A DNA stretch of 8,103 nucleotides from Anaerolineae bacterium (GTDB lineage Bacteria; Chloroflexota; Anaerolineae; Anaerolineales; Anaerolineaceae), in contig JACRAG010000195.1 in NCBI GenBank assembly GCA_016213455.1, positions 1 to 8,103 on the forward strand, in the 5' to 3' direction. The position numbers were made by a program, and so were the translations under genes. Under the pieces are notes generated by a model. The model worked only from the letters and a program-made list of their open reading frames with translations. It was not told the DNA's origin and made no database searches. Within the stretch, counting starts at the first letter, position 1; each line of letters starts with the position of its first letter. Below, piece after piece: positions 6,242 through 8,103 of this stretch.

Positions 6242-7189
6242 TTACAGCCCGGTCTGCCGCGCTTGAACTTGTGCCAGGTCGGGTTGGCCCTGCAGCCCAC
6301 CCACTGCGCCCGCCACGCGCGAGCCGCAGTAACAGGCCAGGTCCAGGCACTGTGCCAGGGGCATGCTGCGCAGCCAGGCGCTGAGGAAACCCGCATCGAA
6401 ACTGTCACCTGCGCCAATACTGTCTCCGCCGGTGACGCGCGCCACCGCCTGCCGGACAACCTGTTTTCCGTCATCCACCAGCGCACCATCCTCGCCGCGT
6501 TTGATGGTGATCAGGGGTGGGCCGGCCTGGCGCAGGGCGGAAAGGGCGGATGTCAGATCGGTTTGACGGCTGATGCGCAGGGCTTCCTGTTCATTCGGCA
6601 TGAAGATGTCGGTATACCGCAGCAGCGCTTCCAAACCGCCACCGCTCCAGCGTTCGTCGGGGTCCCAATTGGTATCCAGTGAAGTGGTCAGGCCCAATTG
6701 GTGGGCGCGCTGGAATATACCCGGAAGTGCGCTGCGAAGCTGGTGCTGCAGATAGTAGCTGCCGTGGTGCAGGTGGCGGGCGGAAGCCAGCATGTCATCG
6801 GTGATCATTTCGGGCAGCACACCGTTGATCGAACCCATGTAGGTCAGGATGGCGCGGTCATTGCCCTGGCACAGCGCGATGCCCAGCCCGGTTTTGATGC
6901 CGGGATCGACGGTGACATAGCGCAGATCAATGCCGTATTCCGCCATGCGGCGACGGATCAGGTCGCCAAAACTGTCGGCGCCCACCCGGCCAACCGCTGC
7001 CACCTTCAGTCCCAGGCGCGCAGCCTGGCAGGCAAAAATGCCGCAGGACCCGCCCAGCTCAATCGTGTAATCGCCGACCAGTTTTTCCACCTGGCCAAAT
7101 TGCGGCACCACATCCTCACCAGAGACGATCAGATCAACACACATGTCGCAAAATATGAGGATATCGAAGGGGCGGTCAGCGGGTTGCAT
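6242..7189 (-). CDS. PfkB-family (ribokinase-like) carbohydrate kinase
   Basis: A 315-residue cytoplasmic ATP-dependent sugar kinase of normal length for the PfkB family. The N-terminal signature is visible as the di-Gly in IELGGSCG (Gly46-Gly47) followed by AARLGLKVAAVGRVGADSFG (56-75). The C-terminal signature is DSIGAGDSFDAGF (256-268), with the catalytic base Asp262 and the GAGD anion hole. MPNEQEA (197-203) and TIKRGEDGA (228-236) are further typical PfkB segments. The family phosphorylates fructose, ribose, 2-keto-3-deoxygluconate, tagatose-6-phosphate, inositol-derived sugar acids and others; the sequence alone does not settle which. Because the gene directly follows and overlaps a class II aldolase gene, the product is probably a ketose phosphate or bisphosphate for that aldolase (inference). 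The start at 7189 is set by AGGAG 7 nt upstream; an in-frame upstream start at 7234 would extend the protein by 15 residues into the aldolase gene and lacks support. Confidence 0.9.
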   Translation of the reverse strand: MQPADRPFDILIFCDMCVDLIVSGEDVVPQFGQVEKLVGDYTIELGGSCGIFACQAARLGLKVAAVGRVGADSFGDLIRRRMAEYGIDLRYVTVDPGIKTGLGIALCQGNDRAILTYMGSINGVLPEMITDDMLASARHLHHGSYYLQHQLRSALPGIFQRAHQLGLTTSLDTNWDPDERWSGGGLEALLRYTDIFMPNEQEALRISRQTDLTSALSALRQAGPPLITIKRGEDGALVDDGKQVVRQAVARVTGGDSIGAGDSFDAGFLSAWLRSMPLAQCLDLACYCGSRVAGAVGGLQGQPDLAQVQARQTGL

Positions 7190-8078
7190 GGTGTTTCTCC
7201 TGAAGCGAGGGATTCCAGCGATGGGATGCGCCAAACAGGCGCATGCGCTCGATCACCGCAAGGCGCATGGCTTCCCGACCGGCGTCGAGGTAGGGGCGCG
7301 GATCGACCAGCGCGGGCTGCTGCGCCAGGCAGGCGCGCACGGCGCCGGTGAAAGCCTGGTTGAGCTGAGTGGCAACATTGACTTTGCAGATTCCCAGGCG
7401 CACCGCCTGCAAAATATGATCGTCGGAGACGCCAGAAGAACCATGCAGCACCAGCGGCACACTCACCCGCTGGGAGATGGCTTCCAGCCGCGGCAGGTCC
7501 AACTGCACCGATTTGGTCTGAACAGCGTGGACCGATCCGATCGAAACCGCCAGCGCGTCGATCTCTGTTTCGCGCACATATTGTTCGGCGGTGGCGGGGT
7601 CGGTGAGTTCGGCGGGCGGGTGGGCCTGCTTTCCATCCATGCGCGGTACTTCGCCCAGCTCAGCTTCCACGCCGGCGCCGGCAGCCCGGGCGGCGATCAC
7701 CATGCGCCGGGTTGCGGCGATGTTTTCCTGATAGGGCAGGTCACCGCCGTCGAACATGACGGATGTGAAGCCCAATGCCAGCGCTTCGAGGATCAAATGT
7801 TCCGGGGCGTGGTCGAGGTGCAGTCCGATGGGTGTTTCAACACGATCCAGCGCGGCAAGGGCTGCCGGAGCAAGGATGCGCAACCCCAGGCTGGCGTCGC
7901 CGCTGCCGGCGTGCAGGAGCGCGCGCCGGCTGATCTGGATGATGGCTGGGGCTTGTTCTTGCGCCGCCGCCTGTACGATCGCCAGGATTTGTTCCAGCGT
8001 ATTGGCGTTGAAGGCGCCCAATGCCCAGCCTTCGCGGCGGGCCTGGTGCAGCCAGGGGGTCATATTGTGAAGGCTCAT
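7176..8078 (-). CDS. Class II (zinc-dependent) ketose-bisphosphate aldolase, GatY/KbaY/Fba type
   Basis: A 300-residue cytoplasmic TIM-barrel aldolase that should cleave a ketose (bis)phosphate into dihydroxyacetone phosphate and an aldehyde. Visible family residues: LHLDHA (86-91) with catalytic Asp89 and zinc ligand His90; Glu140 in VEAELGEV; zinc ligand His184 in SIGSVHAV; zinc ligand His212 in LHGSSGV; and the substrate-binding segment KVNVAT with Asn234. All metal ligands are intact. It is closer in style to GatY/KbaY (tagatose-1,6-bisphosphate) and IolJ-like enzymes than to long class IIA Fba, but which substrate is used cannot be read off. The loop after His184 has Ala where Gly is usual. 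The last 14 nt overlap the kinase start, indicating one mRNA and coupled translation. The start ATG at 8078 has only AGGG 12 nt ahead, and the frame stays open to the window edge, so a slightly longer N-terminus cannot be excluded. Confidence 0.9.
   Translation of the reverse strand: MSLHNMTPWLHQARREGWALGAFNANTLEQILAIVQAAAQEQAPAIIQISRRALLHAGSGDASLGLRILAPAALAALDRVETPIGLHLDHAPEHLILEALALGFTSVMFDGGDLPYQENIAATRRMVIAARAAGAGVEAELGEVPRMDGKQAHPPAELTDPATAEQYVRETEIDALAVSIGSVHAVQTKSVQLDLPRLEAISQRVSVPLVLHGSSGVSDDHILQAVRLGICKVNVATQLNQAFTGAVRACLAQQPALVDPRPYLDAGREAMRLAVIERMRLFGASHRWNPSLQEKHHATR
7197..7201 (-). promoter_or_regulatory. Ribosome binding site of the kinase gene, inside the aldolase gene
   Basis: AGGAG on the minus strand lies 7 nt before the kinase ATG at 7189 and within the last codons of the aldolase gene. 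It decides the kinase start and supports translational coupling of the two genes. Confidence 0.8.
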
Positions 8079-8103
8079 GCGTTCATCATACCCTGATGAG
8101 TCA

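Noticed and set aside
6698..7351. Plus-strand open frame of 217 codons across the kinase gene
   Set aside because: Antisense to a PfkB kinase with both signatures intact; the translation resembles no family and ends in an Arg/Gly-rich stretch.
7143..8096. Plus-strand open frame of 317 codons across the aldolase gene
   Set aside because: It is antisense to an aldolase with all metal ligands and catalytic residues conserved, and its translation is low in hydrophobic order and carries no family motif.

Overview
The window is a bacterial chromosomal segment with five protein genes and short, mostly well-defined spacers. No RNA gene, insertion sequence, CRISPR array, prophage or attachment site is visible. 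The organism is most likely a free-living bacterium with a sugar- and peptide-based metabolism. The large secreted PA-domain subtilase, its Y/F-[LF]-P-type C-terminal tail, and the unassigned PfkB kinase plus class II aldolase pair remind me of Chloroflexota (Anaerolineae). That placement is inference from protein style only, and no phylogenetic marker is present.

Left part (1-3776, plus strand): an AT-rich stretch (44 of the first 120 bases are G or C) leads into a good sigma70-type promoter (TTGACT-17-CATAAT). A leader of about 185 nt with small inverted repeats and an orphan Shine-Dalgarno-like sequence follows. Then comes a 1121-residue secreted serine protease of family S8. It has a signal peptide, I9-type propeptide, Asp/His/Ser catalytic domain interrupted by a PA domain, an Fn3-like region and a C-terminal region of about 300 residues with a calcium-loop-like motif. 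A strong hairpin closes the unit.

Middle (3777-6048): a 12-helix MFS exporter-like gene (plus strand, TTG start, extended -10 promoter) converges with a CPBP-family intramembrane protease gene (minus strand). The two stop codons overlap within one TTAA. The CPBP gene has its own promoter just downstream of the terminator of the next unit.

Right part (6173-8078, minus strand): a two-gene unit encodes a class II ketose-bisphosphate aldolase followed by a PfkB-family sugar kinase. They overlap by 14 nt, so translation is probably coupled, and a classic hairpin/T-run terminator follows. The chemistry fits together: the kinase would make a phosphorylated ketose that the aldolase splits into two three-carbon products. 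The exact sugar cannot be read from the sequence. The unit may begin upstream, beyond the right edge.

I found no convincing undescribed multi-gene system. The points most worth checking are the leader of the protease gene, the C-terminal region and tail of the protease, and the substrate of the kinase/aldolase pair.
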